64,000 bases of DNA from Brevinema andersonii (GCA_020722765.1 DYKD01000004.1:5967-69966); one strand, 5' to 3'. Numbered from the stretch's first letter, positions 43,919-53,197 are shown. Program-made: numbers and translations. The notes: generated by a model not told the origin, from the sequence alone.

Positions 43919-44350
43919 TCAAAACCTTCCAGTGCTACCAACCCCATTTTCACCTCTTGCGTGCTCAGGCAGGAAGTCTACTACTTCTATTGACTCGCCG
44001 ACTGGTACTGGAATAGGAACAAGTTGTACAACCCGTTCACCTTTCTTAATAGAGAGGACTTCGTCCCCAACGTTGGTGATAAACGGTTGCACAAGACCAC
44101 GATACCCTGTATCGTAAATGGATTGGCATAGTAACCCTTTCGATCGCCATGAACTACGAGGCACAATGTGACCGTGCCAACCTTCAGGAATAGCAATTTT
44201 AATACCACAATCTAATTTAACTGTTTGACCTGGTGAAAGGGTATAATCCTGAGCGGAAAACAGATCATACCCTGCGTCATCGTGGTGCTTCTTAAACGGA
44301 GCAGCCGAATGAGGATATACAAGCTGTACAAGTAGTTTGAACTGGCTCAT
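43919..44350 (-). CDS. dut: dUTPase (trimeric Dut type)
   Basis: A 143-residue protein from the ATG at 44350, preceded by GAGGTGG; the frame extends to a GTG upstream. All five motifs are seen: DAGYDL at 25-30, PRSS at 64-67, DTGYRG at 80-85, ERVVQLV near 105-111 and the C-terminal RGENGVGSTGRF. It splits dUTP to dUMP, which keeps uracil out of DNA and feeds thymidylate synthesis. A thymidylate-synthase-like gene is encoded 14 kb away. Confidence 0.92.
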   Translation of the reverse strand: MSQFKLLVQLVYPHSAAPFKKHHDDAGYDLFSAQDYTLSPGQTVKLDCGIKIAIPEGWHGHIVPRSSWRSKGLLCQSIYDTGYRGLVQPFITNVGDEVLSIKKGERVVQLVPIPVPVGESIEVVDFLPEHARGENGVGSTGRF

Positions 44351-44410
44351 TATTTGTTTCCACCTCATCACCACATAAATTAAAGTATAGAGTGTAGAGA
44401 CCCATTAGAG

Positions 44411-45859
44411 TTAGATCACGACCTCCTCAATTCTCTTGATCAAAGCGTCGCGACCTTGATCCAATAATTTCATTATATCAAACAATTTCTCACTCCAACC
44501 TGCGAGAGCATACACGTTCTCCTCGGGAAATTGCAGTGTGCCATAACCTTGTAAGTCGAAACTAAACATTTTAGGTTCACATTGAAAACGCGTGCAATAT
44601 TTCTTGAATTCTCGTTTTAAGTCATTACCTATCCACGCCTGCATGTCAGACAAGACAAAGATTCTGTCGTAGGCTTTGTTAAGAGCCCTAAAGATACACC
44701 TAAAATCGGTGCCATCCCACTTTGCGTGTTTCCTGATAAAGTTAATCGACCTAAAAATGTCCTCTTCGGGGTCAAGCTTCAAGTGCTTAGCGTCTTCCGA
44801 GAAAATCAGGAGGTCAGCGTTACTAGAATGAGTCAACGCAACCGCGAACATCGATCCAATATCGAAAGGCTTCCCAGACATGGAACCAGAACAGTCGAGG
44901 GCTACTAGACTCTCTCCTGGAAATGTCGGGACGTTTGACATAGAGATGCTCGCGGCGACGGAGATAGCGCTTTTAATCTCGTTTAAGATTCCTCGGTCTG
45001 TCAGACATTCCTCTAACTTTTTATATGCGGTGTGGAACCTAAAAGGTAGGACTAATGAACTAGAAATTAGTTCCTTATTGACCAACATCGTGAGAGCATC
45101 ATTCAGAACCTCAGGAGCTTGTTCGTAAATGTTCCGCAAGTTACGCAACAACGCGAAATAGCCCAATCTACCAGTTCGGATTAACTCTCTCCATGTTACC
45201 GCTTTAAGTGCTCGTTTTTCCTCTTCAGTAGACGACTGTTGTCCTACCCGAGTCATCATCGATTCCCAAGTACTTGCCGAACGCAATTTTCCAACGACTA
45301 GAGCCTTTAGAGCTTGTCCATTCCTCTCATTGGGTTTGGGTCGCACTAAGTTGACTACATCAACGAGCGAAACTTGATGCTTTTCACCACGATATTTTGC
45401 TAACTGGTAGGAATCGAATTTGTCGAAGGCTTGTGCCAAACCCTTCTTTAAGGCATTAGGAATCGGCCTTCTGTACTTCCTCAAATAGTATGACATAATT
45501 TCTGACATGTCATCGGGGCGGCGTACAACAAGATTGAAAAATCTTTTTGCCCATTCTTGCCCTTTACCTCTAACTAAGAACGCGACCTCACCAGCAAGAA
45601 CGTGAGACACAGTACGCATCCCAAATTCGTTTCGTGCGAAGACCGCGACCTTAGCCACAAACAGTGGATCATCAACCTTGTAAATGAGATCCACGAGACT
45701 TGCAAGGCTCTCCGTTGAAGACCGATAATACTGGTCTTCAACGAATGAGGTTAACGCTTGAGATGCTAGTGCTAACTTAGGCGAAACCGTGTAGGCTTGC
45801 CCACCAGCAAGATTTGTAGTCACGAACTTCTTCTTAAACTTTAAGTTGAATCTCGACAT
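44411..45859 (-). CDS. rsr: Ro60/Rsr-like TROVE-vWA RNA-binding protein
   Basis: A 482-residue protein. Residues 1-300 form the helical-repeat TROVE ring (LVDLIYKVDDPLFVAKVAVFARNE, KALVVGKLRS, RTGRLGYFALLRNLRNI), and residues 315-480 a vWA domain with an intact metal site, DCSGSM at 322-327, GTDF and LSDMQ. In animals and bacteria Ro60/Rsr binds Y RNAs and misfolded RNAs and works with nucleases such as PNPase. The ATG follows AAGGAG and lies two bases after the HD gene. Phage-encoded copies are known but rare. A structured candidate RNA lies just upstream of the HD gene. Confidence 0.9.
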   Translation of the reverse strand: MSRFNLKFKKKFVTTNLAGGQAYTVSPKLALASQALTSFVEDQYYRSSTESLASLVDLIYKVDDPLFVAKVAVFARNEFGMRTVSHVLAGEVAFLVRGKGQEWAKRFFNLVVRRPDDMSEIMSYYLRKYRRPIPNALKKGLAQAFDKFDSYQLAKYRGEKHQVSLVDVVNLVRPKPNERNGQALKALVVGKLRSASTWESMMTRVGQQSSTEEEKRALKAVTWRELIRTGRLGYFALLRNLRNIYEQAPEVLNDALTMLVNKELISSSLVLPFRFHTAYKKLEECLTDRGILNEIKSAISVAASISMSNVPTFPGESLVALDCSGSMSGKPFDIGSMFAVALTHSSNADLLIFSEDAKHLKLDPEEDIFRSINFIRKHAKWDGTDFRCIFRALNKAYDRIFVLSDMQAWIGNDLKREFKKYCTRFQCEPKMFSFDLQGYGTLQFPEENVYALAGWSEKLFDIMKLLDQGRDALIKRIEEVVI

Positions 45860-45860
45860 G

Positions 45861-46532
45861 TCACTGACTCCTTAACCGCAACTTTTCGAAACCAAGTTGC
45901 TCGATTACACCAGCATGCTTCGCGAGGATATCATTAATAATTTCCAGCGCACATTGTAATAACGAACTCAAATATTTTGTAGATTTATAACGGAAGCTGT
46001 GAGAGCCCATCTCAGCTTGAGAGATTAATTCTTGGACGTAGTTATGTAATTCAAGGGCAGCACGAAGCATGTACTGGTTCCCTAAATACTCCACTTCCTC
46101 GACCAGCTTCTTGACACATTGTAAAGTGTCGGCCATCGCAACAATAAATCCTTCTTTGCCCTCCTTTTTAGCAGAAGCCCACAACCCAGGGATCCAAGGG
46201 AGATCCAACTGCGTGGCTAACAACTCCATGGAAGTTTTGCTTACTTCCTCTAAAAGGCTTCTAAGCTTTGGGTGGAAATATTTGACGGTTCGAGGAATAT
46301 CCGCGGATAGAACCTCATCAAAATCATGTACTAAAGCGAACGTCAATGCTTTACCGAGGTCAAGGTTCTCTCCATTCGCGATGCATTTTTCACCTATCAC
46401 TAAGGTCAACACACAAACCTGGAAGGTGTGGTCGCTGACTGATTCAGGCTTAATAAGATATAAACCCGAGTACCTATTTATTGCACCAGCTTGAAGGACA
46501 GGAGAAAAAATTAGGCTTTTGAAGTCGGACAC
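45861..46532 (-). CDS. HD-domain nucleotidase (YfbR-like)
   Basis: A 223-residue protein with an HD phosphohydrolase core: Arg20 (AINRYSG), His35 (VSDHTF), His69-Asp70 with the nearby Glu (VHDFDEV) and Asp135 (AMADTL). The 'R..(R/H)...E.V..H' start is that of YfbR 5'-deoxynucleotidases, a family related to the dATP hydrolase DatZ of phages with modified adenine. It probably trims a deoxynucleotide pool. No PurZ-like gene is seen here, so I do not claim adenine replacement. The start is GTG with AAGG upstream, and Ro60 follows directly. Confidence 0.78.
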   Translation of the reverse strand: MSDFKSLIFSPVLQAGAINRYSGLYLIKPESVSDHTFQVCVLTLVIGEKCIANGENLDLGKALTFALVHDFDEVLSADIPRTVKYFHPKLRSLLEEVSKTSMELLATQLDLPWIPGLWASAKKEGKEGFIVAMADTLQCVKKLVEEVEYLGNQYMLRAALELHNYVQELISQAEMGSHSFRYKSTKYLSSLLQCALEIINDILAKHAGVIEQLGFEKLRLRSQ

Positions 46533-46649
46533 GTTCTGCCTTACTCAGCGTATCTAGCGTCGGGAGAAACCCGCGATGACTCGTTTCGCCACAAATCGAA
46601 GTAAGTCATAGCTCACTACCCAACTACTTGGTATGAATAGATTGAACGA
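46533..46649 (-). ncRNA. Candidate structured RNA upstream of HD and Ro60 genes
   Basis: This gap of 117 bases can fold into several hairpins on the transcribed strand: GACT...AGTC enclosing TTCG/CGAA with an eight-base loop, and CGGG-TTTCT-CCCG. It also holds GGTAGTGAGCTAT at 46620-46608, which resembles the Ro-binding strand of vertebrate Y1 RNA (GGUAGUGAGUUAU). Y RNAs are often encoded next to Ro60 genes. This is a weak similarity and no promoter is visible, so the call is tentative. Confidence 0.3.
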
Positions 46650-46967
46650 TTAAATAGGTGGGAGAAAAAACCGGAAAGGTTTAACCCGGCCGTGGGTTTC
46701 CAAACGAAAAAAGAAAAACCAAGGAGCAGCCTTAACCCTTTCCATTACTTCCCACCATGTTTCCCAAAAATTAAAATTCCGGAGAAAACAAAGAGCGTCA
46801 CGGCTTCTGCCGCTAGAGTCTTTTGTTTTAAGCAGTGACTCATTATCATCTGCTCGCGTGGGCTTTTCAGCCACGCAGTCGGCCAAACCTAATGGTAACG
46901 GTTTGGCAAGTACTGTCTCCATGATAGATCGAAGTAACGCTCTTTTCACTACCGGAATTGTGTTCAT
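46650..46967 (-). CDS. Small unassigned frame over a very structured stretch
   Basis: A 105-codon frame whose ATG overlaps the preceding TGA (ATGA), which favours translation. The protein is odd: it has a basic start, then Trp- and Phe-rich runs (NFWETWWEV, PWFFFFRL). The same bases form strong hairpins on the transcribed strand: an eight-base-pair stem at 46882-46907, a GAAA-capped stem at 46856-46876, a GAGTC/GACTC pair at 46816-46841 and CGGC-AGAA-GCCG at 46801-46812, followed by a CCGG/CCGG repeat and six T at 46665-46689. It may be a noncoding RNA, a gene, or both. I do not recognise the protein. Confidence 0.4.
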   Translation of the reverse strand: MNTIPVVKRALLRSIMETVLAKPLPLGLADCVAEKPTRADDNESLLKTKDSSGRSRDALCFLRNFNFWETWWEVMERVKAAPWFFFFRLETHGRVKPFRFFLPPI

Positions 46968-47167
46968 GGGTTAACCCAAAACTCTGAAGCTAGTGGCACC
47001 CTAACCCAATTATTGATGTCAGCCTTCCTATTACTAGTCAACTCCTTTACTAAAACGTCCTTCCTGATACGCATTGTCACACTTTTGTCTGGCTGATAAT
47101 CCACTAACAGTAATAAAGTACCATCGGGAAGGTACTTAATTCGTAGCTGCGGTTGATACTGTAACAT
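46964..47167 (-). CDS. Small unassigned protein
   Basis: A 67-residue protein with an alternating strand pattern at the start (LRIKYLPDGTLLLLVDYQPD) and a basic middle. I do not recognise a family. No strong ribosome site precedes its ATG, and the 102-base gap before it is AT-rich without a clear promoter. Its stop overlaps the ATG of the next frame. Confidence 0.5.
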   Translation of the reverse strand: MLQYQPQLRIKYLPDGTLLLLVDYQPDKSVTMRIRKDVLVKELTSNRKADINNWVRVPLASEFWVNP

Positions 47168-47269
47168 CGATTAATAGTTAAAAGCGAAAAAACTTTATCA
47201 GATATTTCATTACTATTGCTCATACGCTGTTAAAATTGTACTGCATTCGTCAGGAAGCAACGTCAATAT

Positions 47270-47479
47270 TTACCCTGGTGAAATTTCGCCCTTTCTGACT
47301 AATTCATCACATATCTCCACGATCAACCCATAATCTAAAGCAAGGTCCTTCATGATGTCGCTTGGAAAAATTTTTTCACCCCGGTGCTCCTCAAAGTAAC
47401 ATTTTATTTCCTCTTTAGCTTGCTCTCGAGGCACATTTCTGATTTTCAGAGACTTTGGCTTTGGCTTTTTCACTCGCAT
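47270..47479 (-). CDS. Small winged-helix-like protein
   Basis: A 69-residue protein from the ATG at 47479, which follows GAAGGTGA; a GTG 12 bases upstream is possible. After a basic start (VKKPKPKSLKIR) come helices and the pattern EEIKCYFEEH, FPSDIMKDLALDYGLIVEICDELVRKGEI, split here as two helices and a recognition-type helix, as in winged helix-turn-helix proteins. It is the first gene after the clearest promoter of the window. A regulator of the downstream genes is likely but unproven. Confidence 0.6.
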   Translation of the reverse strand: MRVKKPKPKSLKIRNVPREQAKEEIKCYFEEHRGEKIFPSDIMKDLALDYGLIVEICDELVRKGEISPG

Positions 47480-47530
47480 GAAAGTTATCACCTTCCATCA
47501 CGTCGTTCATTTTCTTTTGTTTTTTATTTT

Positions 47531-47559
47531 ATTATATAATAAGTAATTGCAATAGTCAA
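47531..47559 (-). promoter_or_regulatory. Sigma-70-like promoter
   Basis: On the transcribed strand TTGACT (47559-47554) is followed after exactly 17 bases by TATAAT (47536-47531). It sits in the AT-rich gap between FolE and the winged-helix gene and should start transcription near 47523. This is the only near-perfect promoter I see. Confidence 0.85.
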
Positions 47560-47634
47560 CACAAAAATTAATGAAACATAAAATTCAAATGTCATGATGT
47601 TGAAATAGCTTCAGCGTCAATTAAAAACAAGTGT

Positions 47635-48207
47635 CTACCTCCCACTATTGATCAAGCTCATAAGTTCCGCCCGCGCGGCTAGACCTCTTTCAGTCACCTC
47701 CAAGAATACCCCAGTCAAACTACTAGTAACCATAACAGATTGCTGTTTCTCCACACCCCGACATCTCATACACAGATGCTGAGCTTCGATGACACACGCC
47801 GCACCTAAAGGGTCGATCAACTGATTAATCGCCTGGGTCACTTGTTGGCCGATACGTTCTTGAATCTGTAGCCTGCGGGCGTACATATCTAAAATGCGTG
47901 CGAGTTTTGAAATGCCAATAATGCGCCCATTAGGAATGTAACCGATGTGTGCTCTCCCTGAAAAACTGAGCAAATGGTGCTCGCACGTCGAGTAAAACTC
48001 GACGTTTTTCAAAAGAACGAGCTCATTATATCCATCAGCATCAAAGGTCGTGACCAGGTCTTCAGGATTTAACTTATAACCACCAAACATCTCCTCCCAA
48101 GACTGAACGACCCTTCTTGGAGTCTCCAACAATCCTTCTCTATTAGGGTCTTCGCCAATGTAAGACAAAAACTCCCTAATGTATTCCTCCATCCTCGCGT
48201 TTGCCAT
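47635..48207 (-). CDS. folE: GTP cyclohydrolase I
   Basis: A 190-residue protein close to full-length bacterial FolE. Zinc and catalytic residues are present: TCEHH with Cys75 and His77-78, a second His in AHIGYIP, and CMRCRG with Cys146 and Cys149. It opens GTP to 7,8-dihydroneopterin triphosphate, the first step to preQ0 as well as to folate. With QueD and QueC in the window the queuosine-type route is the likely purpose. GGAGG precedes the ATG; the SbcC gene lies directly upstream. Confidence 0.95.
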   Translation of the reverse strand: MANARMEEYIREFLSYIGEDPNREGLLETPRRVVQSWEEMFGGYKLNPEDLVTTFDADGYNELVLLKNVEFYSTCEHHLLSFSGRAHIGYIPNGRIIGISKLARILDMYARRLQIQERIGQQVTQAINQLIDPLGAACVIEAQHLCMRCRGVEKQQSVMVTSSLTGVFLEVTERGLAARAELMSLINSGR

Positions 48208-48209
48208 GT

Positions 48210-50030
48210 TTATCCTCCGATATATGATTCACCGTGCTTAGAAAAAACGTTAATAACTTTTTCGACTGGCCCCCGGAAATATGGAAATTGAGTTATTACA
48301 AAAATAGAAGCGTCACGTATCTCCTGCATCTCTCTCAAAACCTGCATCCGCCCTGCGTTGTCAAGGCCGTCAAAGACCTCATCGAGCACTAGAAGATTCG
48401 TTTGCCACCCTGATACAGCTTCAAGCGTCGCTCGAAGCCCGAAACAAATCGACAAACATAACCTACGCGTTTGCCCAGAACTCAATGTTGTTAAGTTTAC
48501 GTCTTTGCCGTTATAAGATAGACGAGCGCTGATTCTCGAGGCATCTTTAGGTGGAAATTCAAACACAACACTGACACCCTCGTGCCATAATCGATGAAGC
48601 CACTTGTTAGTATTTACAGTCAATAAATCTAGTGTTTGAGTCAATGCATACGCGATTACTCCTCTCGGGCCAAAACCATCTAGCCAATATTTTAAGGAGT
48701 CCAAATAACTTTGCGTTGTTTGCAAAAAGTACTGAGATTCCATCAATTTCAGGTTTAGGTCGCGTGTTGTTGCGTCGATTTGGTCACACGTCGCATGCAG
48801 TTTACTGGTTGTAGAGTGCAAGCTACGCAACTCTTGGTTGATAGCTGCGCTTCTCTTGACGAGGTACTCTCTCTTTTGCTCCAATTCGTGAATGTTAGAT
48901 ACAACCCGATTTTGTTTCTCGATTAACTCTTGTAACCCTGCATTGGCTCTTTCGAACGCTTCTCCAACATCTTTAAGGTCGTCAAGTTGCTTTTTATATT
49001 CCTTTTTATAATCCACAACACATTCTGCGGCCTCATTCATCTTTTTCGAATGCATTTCTGGGGGAACGGGTTGTTCACATTCAGGACACACAGAGGGGAA
49101 ATTCTTCCATTTTTCGTAGTTTTTTGTTGCTAACTCCAAATTAGCGCGCAACTCAAAGACCTTGCTTTGTGCCTCGTCCTTTTTAGCCCGTGCATTTTTG
49201 CAGAGATCGTGTGCGTCTTCAATACTTGCTGCGATGTTTTGTACGAGATCCCTCCGACTCAACAAATCATGATCGATTTCTTCAATCTCGTTGTAATTGT
49301 TTTGCAAATCACTTTCAAGAACATTGACCCTATCTGTTATAGTTTGTAGTTGCTCCTTAATACTTTCAGTTGATGGTAACGTTTGTAAGGTTTGTTGGTA
49401 AGAAGCTTCATCCCTGACCAGCTGGTCTTTAAAACCACTAAAAGTCGAAAAGACGTCCTTCACTCGTTCACGCGCAACCCCAAACTGCTTCAACTGAGGC
49501 AGAACGTCGATTAAAATTTGTTTTCTCTTGGAGTCAGTTTCAAATGAAAATGAATTTTTCATGGAGGTTTCGGTAATAAACACAAGTTGCGAAAACAAGT
49601 CGAACGAAATCCCCAAGCTCCCTTCAATCAAACGTTGTGTCAATGAGTTGCTTGAGAGAGTCTTTTCCTCGCCTCCTCGAAAAAATCGCACTTTATTTTT
49701 AAAGTCGGAATGTTGCCGATATCTTAAAACACTGTAACTTTCTTCACCGATTGTATAACAAACTTCGACGCTACAATCCTCCTTGCGCGACCAGCAAACA
49801 ACATCATCTCCTGATACATCGCGTCCGCTAAGGTGAGGAAATTTTCCAAATAATGCCCACGCAATAGCTAAAAAAAGCGAAGACTTGCCCGCACCGTTTG
49901 ACTCGATCGAGTCAAGGTCTCCCTCAAGCTTGCCTTGTACCAAACACACGCCGCCTTCATCAAGGCGAATTGTAAAGTCTTCAAATGAACGAAAATTTCG
50001 CGCGTGAACCTGATTGAAAATAACCCTCAT
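48210..50030 (-). CDS. SbcC/Rad50-like ATPase (gp46 type)
   Basis: A 606-residue protein with an N-terminal Walker A in ESNGAGKSS at about 43-51, long coiled coils, a zinc hook CPECEQP in the middle and a C-terminal LSSGQTRRL signature and Walker [13 protein letters not shown]. It is shorter than bacterial SbcC, like T4 gp46. With the nuclease subunit it opens and resects DNA ends for recombination. Its ATG overlaps the stop of the SbcD-like gene (ATGA). Confidence 0.92.
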   Translation of the reverse strand: MRVIFNQVHARNFRSFEDFTIRLDEGGVCLVQGKLEGDLDSIESNGAGKSSLFLAIAWALFGKFPHLSGRDVSGDDVVCWSRKEDCSVEVCYTIGEESYSVLRYRQHSDFKNKVRFFRGGEEKTLSSNSLTQRLIEGSLGISFDLFSQLVFITETSMKNSFSFETDSKRKQILIDVLPQLKQFGVARERVKDVFSTFSGFKDQLVRDEASYQQTLQTLPSTESIKEQLQTITDRVNVLESDLQNNYNEIEEIDHDLLSRRDLVQNIAASIEDAHDLCKNARAKKDEAQSKVFELRANLELATKNYEKWKNFPSVCPECEQPVPPEMHSKKMNEAAECVVDYKKEYKKQLDDLKDVGEAFERANAGLQELIEKQNRVVSNIHELEQKREYLVKRSAAINQELRSLHSTTSKLHATCDQIDATTRDLNLKLMESQYFLQTTQSYLDSLKYWLDGFGPRGVIAYALTQTLDLLTVNTNKWLHRLWHEGVSVVFEFPPKDASRISARLSYNGKDVNLTTLSSGQTRRLCLSICFGLRATLEAVSGWQTNLLVLDEVFDGLDNAGRMQVLREMQEIRDASIFVITQFPYFRGPVEKVINVFSKHGESYIGG

Positions 50031-50980
50031 TCACTGTCCTCGAGGAAGCTTGATCCCAACGCTTCAATGTCAGGATCTAACTTTTGTTGTCGTGCGAATT
50101 GGGTAATTAATTCGTCGATGTTACTTTCACATGCAACGTGAGGAGCATTCCCTTCATGCGCCACATGTTTAAAAACCCAAGAAGACGCACCTTTCTCTTG
50201 TAAAACTTTGACTATTAATTCTAGATTGTCTCCAGAAGACAAGGCTATTTTGACGTTTTTATCTTTTAAGTCCTTGCCTTTAATATCCTCAAAAGTTCCT
50301 TCAACAAAACGCTCCGCAATTGGAGATAACATCATTTTTAACTCGCTACCACCTTCCCACAACCACATGAACTTTTCTTGCCCAGCTTCTGCAAACGAGT
50401 GCTGCCACGGTGATCCAACATTTATAACGGTTGTCTCCCTCCACGTCAAAATCTGGGGTTTATGTAGGTGTCCGTTAAACACGAGACGAAATCTTTCAAG
50501 GTGCTCGAACTTAATGGAGGATTTAGCTGGTACATGCTCGTTCAGGCGTAAAGAGTGTATCATTTGATGCATGAATAATGCTTCGCCCTTAAATTCAGGA
50601 GTCTCTGTTATTTCCAGAAAAATCCTTTCGGGAAGTGATGGCATAAACCACATATTGTTGAAAGTTTGAGGCGTCTCGATAATAAGGTCAGCGTAATTCC
50701 TAAACGCTCGAATGGTCGATATGGGTTTTTCGAAAAACACCTGATCATGATTGCCTGACAACAAAATGGTCTTAAAATTTATTGGATGATCAAAAAAGTC
50801 AAGGACTTCCAATAAACATTCCCACTTCACAGAATCAGGAGAGTCAAAAATATCGCCGATTACTACCAACGTGCCTCCTTTTAGGAAGTCCGTAACAAAA
50901 CCGGCCCATTCACGAAACGTTTCCAAATTACGTGGTGTGACGTGTAAGTCACCCGTAATTAAAAATGGGAAAGCAAACAA
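50027..50980 (-). CDS. SbcD/Mre11-like nuclease (gp47 type)
   Basis: A protein of about 317 residues with the metallophosphatase motifs in order: TGDLH, GDIFD, SGNHD, MHQ and NGHLHKPQ. I use the TTG at 50980, five bases past AAGGAG; the GTG six bases upstream falls within that ribosome site. It forms a nuclease complex with the SbcC-like protein and would process ends for the RecA/UvsX system. The gene follows a terminator at 51006-51033. Confidence 0.9.
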   Translation of the reverse strand: MFAFPFLITGDLHVTPRNLETFREWAGFVTDFLKGGTLVVIGDIFDSPDSVKWECLLEVLDFFDHPINFKTILLSGNHDQVFFEKPISTIRAFRNYADLIIETPQTFNNMWFMPSLPERIFLEITETPEFKGEALFMHQMIHSLRLNEHVPAKSSIKFEHLERFRLVFNGHLHKPQILTWRETTVINVGSPWQHSFAEAGQEKFMWLWEGGSELKMMLSPIAERFVEGTFEDIKGKDLKDKNVKIALSSGDNLELIVKVLQEKGASSWVFKHVAHEGNAPHVACESNIDELITQFARQQKLDPDIEALGSSFLEDSE

Positions 50981-51005
50981 AATCACTCCTTAAAAACATT
51001 AAACA

Positions 51006-51033
51006 AAACAAGGAGAAGGTCTTCTCCTTGTTT
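51006..51033 (-). terminator. Intrinsic terminator after the lipoprotein gene
   Basis: Inverted repeat AAACAAGGAGAAG / CTTCTCCTTGTTT with a very short loop, followed on the transcribed strand by TTGTTT. It separates the surface-chemistry cluster from the SbcD-SbcC-FolE genes. Confidence 0.7.
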
Positions 51034-51067
51034 TTGTTCTTTGATAGGTTACATATAGACGTACACC

Positions 51068-51433
51068 TTACTTGCGTCTATACCCTCTCCTCATAGCCTG
51101 TTTAACTAAAGTGTCGGTCTTAGGCTCAATTGTCTGTGTTACAGTTGTAGACAGCTGGCGCACTTGTGCCTCATCTGGACAAGCTCGTGCCGCTAGAGCA
51201 AGACCAAAACTCAATGACACGTTAACAACGTTCAGCATCGCGATGACTTCTTCATCACTAAACCCGCTATTAACCATGTCATTCAGTTCTGATGCTCTTG
51301 CTTGCAACGCAACGATAGAACTGTTCAACAAGTCCGAAACAACGCCAGGGTTCTTACAATACACACTACACCCCACTAGCCCGGCTAAAGATAGGGACAG
51401 CACCAGCAACCCAACAACAATTTTTTTGAACAT
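51068..51433 (-). CDS. Small lipoprotein
   Basis: A 121-residue protein with a signal peptide (KK, then a hydrophobic stretch) and a lipobox LVGC, so Cys22 would be lipidated after cleavage. The mature part is helical with two further Cys. It is the last gene before a terminator. Phage lipoproteins may block superinfection or act as outer spanins; nothing here decides between them. It implies that the host exports lipoproteins. Confidence 0.8.
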   Translation of the reverse strand: MFKKIVVGLLVLSLSLAGLVGCSVYCKNPGVVSDLLNSSIVALQARASELNDMVNSGFSDEEVIAMLNVVNVSLSFGLALAARACPDEAQVRQLSTTVTQTIEPKTDTLVKQAMRRGYRRK

Positions 51434-51463
51434 ATACTGTTCCTCCTTGTTTTTTATAATTGC

Positions 51464-53194
51464 TTAAACGCTTGACGCTTCAACCGCCTCTAAGCAAGCT
51501 TGTACTGCGTTAGTGATGTCATTCTTGCTCGGTGCGATTAAATCAGTCATATGTGGGCTAAAATCACCAAACTTGGGCGGTAGTTGCCACGGATGGCAAA
51601 CTAAAGTCGGTTTCTGTAAATAAAGTGATAAACACGCGATGGATGAATGGATGCAAACGACGAGTTTGCAATTCATCATCGCCTTGGCGACATCAAGGAA
51701 GGGGCGTCCTCTTAGATCGACACTGTTCGAGATATAAAACTCCCCAGGAAGTCCAACGGTGTAAATTTTTCTGCCGAACACTGACCAATCGACGTGCTTC
51801 ATCGAAGCAACTTTTTTCCAAATGTTTCTTGTCTCGGGGTGAACGACAAGAGCATTCTCGGGCGTGTCAATTAATTTAGAGCTATTCATCAAGAACAACA
51901 ACTCTTTAGGATACCTAAATCCATTCTCCCAAGTCAAGTCATAATCGCTGAATGAGAGGTCTGCTTCAATGGCGTTGAACTGGTCTAAATAATTATTGAA
52001 AAAAGCTTTGCGAGCGTTAAGATCCTGCGGTGTTGTTAGGTCCTTTTTTATAATTATTTCAAGCGGATAGAAGTGTGTTAAAAACTGTGCGACTGTCTCT
52101 GAAAACGTGCCTGTAATCCAATAAATTTTATTGACTCCCTCTTCCAGGATGAGTTTATTGAAAAAGGGGATCATGTGGAATGCGTCCCCATATAGTAAAC
52201 CACCAAGAATCACTTTCGCTGTCTTGCCTCTCGTAGAAACTGATTCCAAAGCGGGTTCTTTTTTATCCTCTTCTAGCTCAACAACATCATGCTGGACGAT
52301 GTCGGTGGGTGGAAAGTCTGCGTTTGTCGAGACTGTCTCAGGCTCTGGTCCCCAATTGAAATTGCGTCCCAAAAGCTTTGAAAGCTCGACGTTGTATGGA
52401 CGGAAAAAGTCGTACAGTCGTTTCTCGATATCAGGATTGATTGGTTGAGGGATATTCCATGTATTCTCATGTCCGAAAGTGTGGATCGCGTCCCACCAAT
52501 GCTCAATCGGAGAAAAATTATACCTTGACACATTGATAAAATCGCAGACTTGATCCAGCACCTTCTGTGGATCATCAAAGAAGTCCTCGCTCTTTATGAT
52601 GAGAAACTGTTCGAGCGGGAACCATTGTAACCAATGCTTAAGGTACACAACATACTTCCCACGCTCCAAGTATGAGTAAAGCTGGTAATTTCGACTTTTA
52701 GATGGTTGGTCAAATGATGCTGGGTCGAGTCTGCCCGACATTCTCTCGGGCTCAAGCTCGACAGCTTCTTCGAATGTGCTAACTGTCTCATCGCCACCTT
52801 TAACAACCATCCAAAAGTTTTCATAGGCGCGCTTCACAGGGTCACAAAACATCGCAATAAACTTTTGTTGCGGATTTATGTGCCAAATTCGTTCAGCCGC
52901 TTTTAAGTGACTGATATGATCTATGGACCCATCGATGTTGAAAGTGCCCTTAGGATGCTTATACGTGCCCCTTATTCTAGGAAGAGTTTCTTCTTCACTT
53001 TTCCAATGCCAAGAAAACAAGTGCGATTCCTTGATCAAATCGTGAGGATAAAAACTTGGATGCCTCCTCAAATTATAAAACAGTGAGGACGTGCCTGCAC
53101 GAGGAGAAGCGATCATGCACGCCTCAGGCAGAAAAATAGTATCTTCCTGCGGTTTGAAAAAATCAGCGTTTTTAGGTTTCATTTTCTTTGCCAT
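51464..53194 (-). CDS. Sulfotransferase fused to a GT-B-like domain
   Basis: A 576-residue protein. Residues 20-280 fit the PAPS-dependent sulfotransferase fold: SPRAGTSSL at 30-38 (5'-phosphosulfate loop), the KESHLF segment near 55 and CDPVKRAYENFW near 115 (3'-phosphate site). After an acidic linker, residues 325-575 resemble a family 9-type glycosyltransferase (VILGGLLYGDAFHMIPF, later CIHSSIACLSLYLQKPTLV). It could both glycosylate and sulfate one acceptor. The cluster position beside methyltransferases and glycosyltransferases suggests decoration of a surface glycan or virion protein. Confidence 0.78.
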   Translation of the reverse strand: MAKKMKPKNADFFKPQEDTIFLPEACMIASPRAGTSSLFYNLRRHPSFYPHDLIKESHLFSWHWKSEEETLPRIRGTYKHPKGTFNIDGSIDHISHLKAAERIWHINPQQKFIAMFCDPVKRAYENFWMVVKGGDETVSTFEEAVELEPERMSGRLDPASFDQPSKSRNYQLYSYLERGKYVVYLKHWLQWFPLEQFLIIKSEDFFDDPQKVLDQVCDFINVSRYNFSPIEHWWDAIHTFGHENTWNIPQPINPDIEKRLYDFFRPYNVELSKLLGRNFNWGPEPETVSTNADFPPTDIVQHDVVELEEDKKEPALESVSTRGKTAKVILGGLLYGDAFHMIPFFNKLILEEGVNKIYWITGTFSETVAQFLTHFYPLEIIIKKDLTTPQDLNARKAFFNNYLDQFNAIEADLSFSDYDLTWENGFRYPKELLFLMNSSKLIDTPENALVVHPETRNIWKKVASMKHVDWSVFGRKIYTVGLPGEFYISNSVDLRGRPFLDVAKAMMNCKLVVCIHSSIACLSLYLQKPTLVCHPWQLPPKFGDFSPHMTDLIAPSKNDITNAVQACLEAVEASSV

Positions 53195-53197
53195 TAA

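Noticed and set aside
45861-46532. DatZ-type enzyme with 2-aminoadenine DNA
   Set aside because: The HD family match is general and no PurZ or related gene is seen in the window.
46533-46649. tRNA gene in this gap
   Set aside because: No seven-base-pair acceptor stem and no T-loop consensus; the CGGG/CCCG hairpin has a five-base loop.
47492-47512. Short frame MNDVMEGDN upstream of the winged-helix gene
   Set aside because: It has no ribosome site and overlaps the better-supported gene out of frame.
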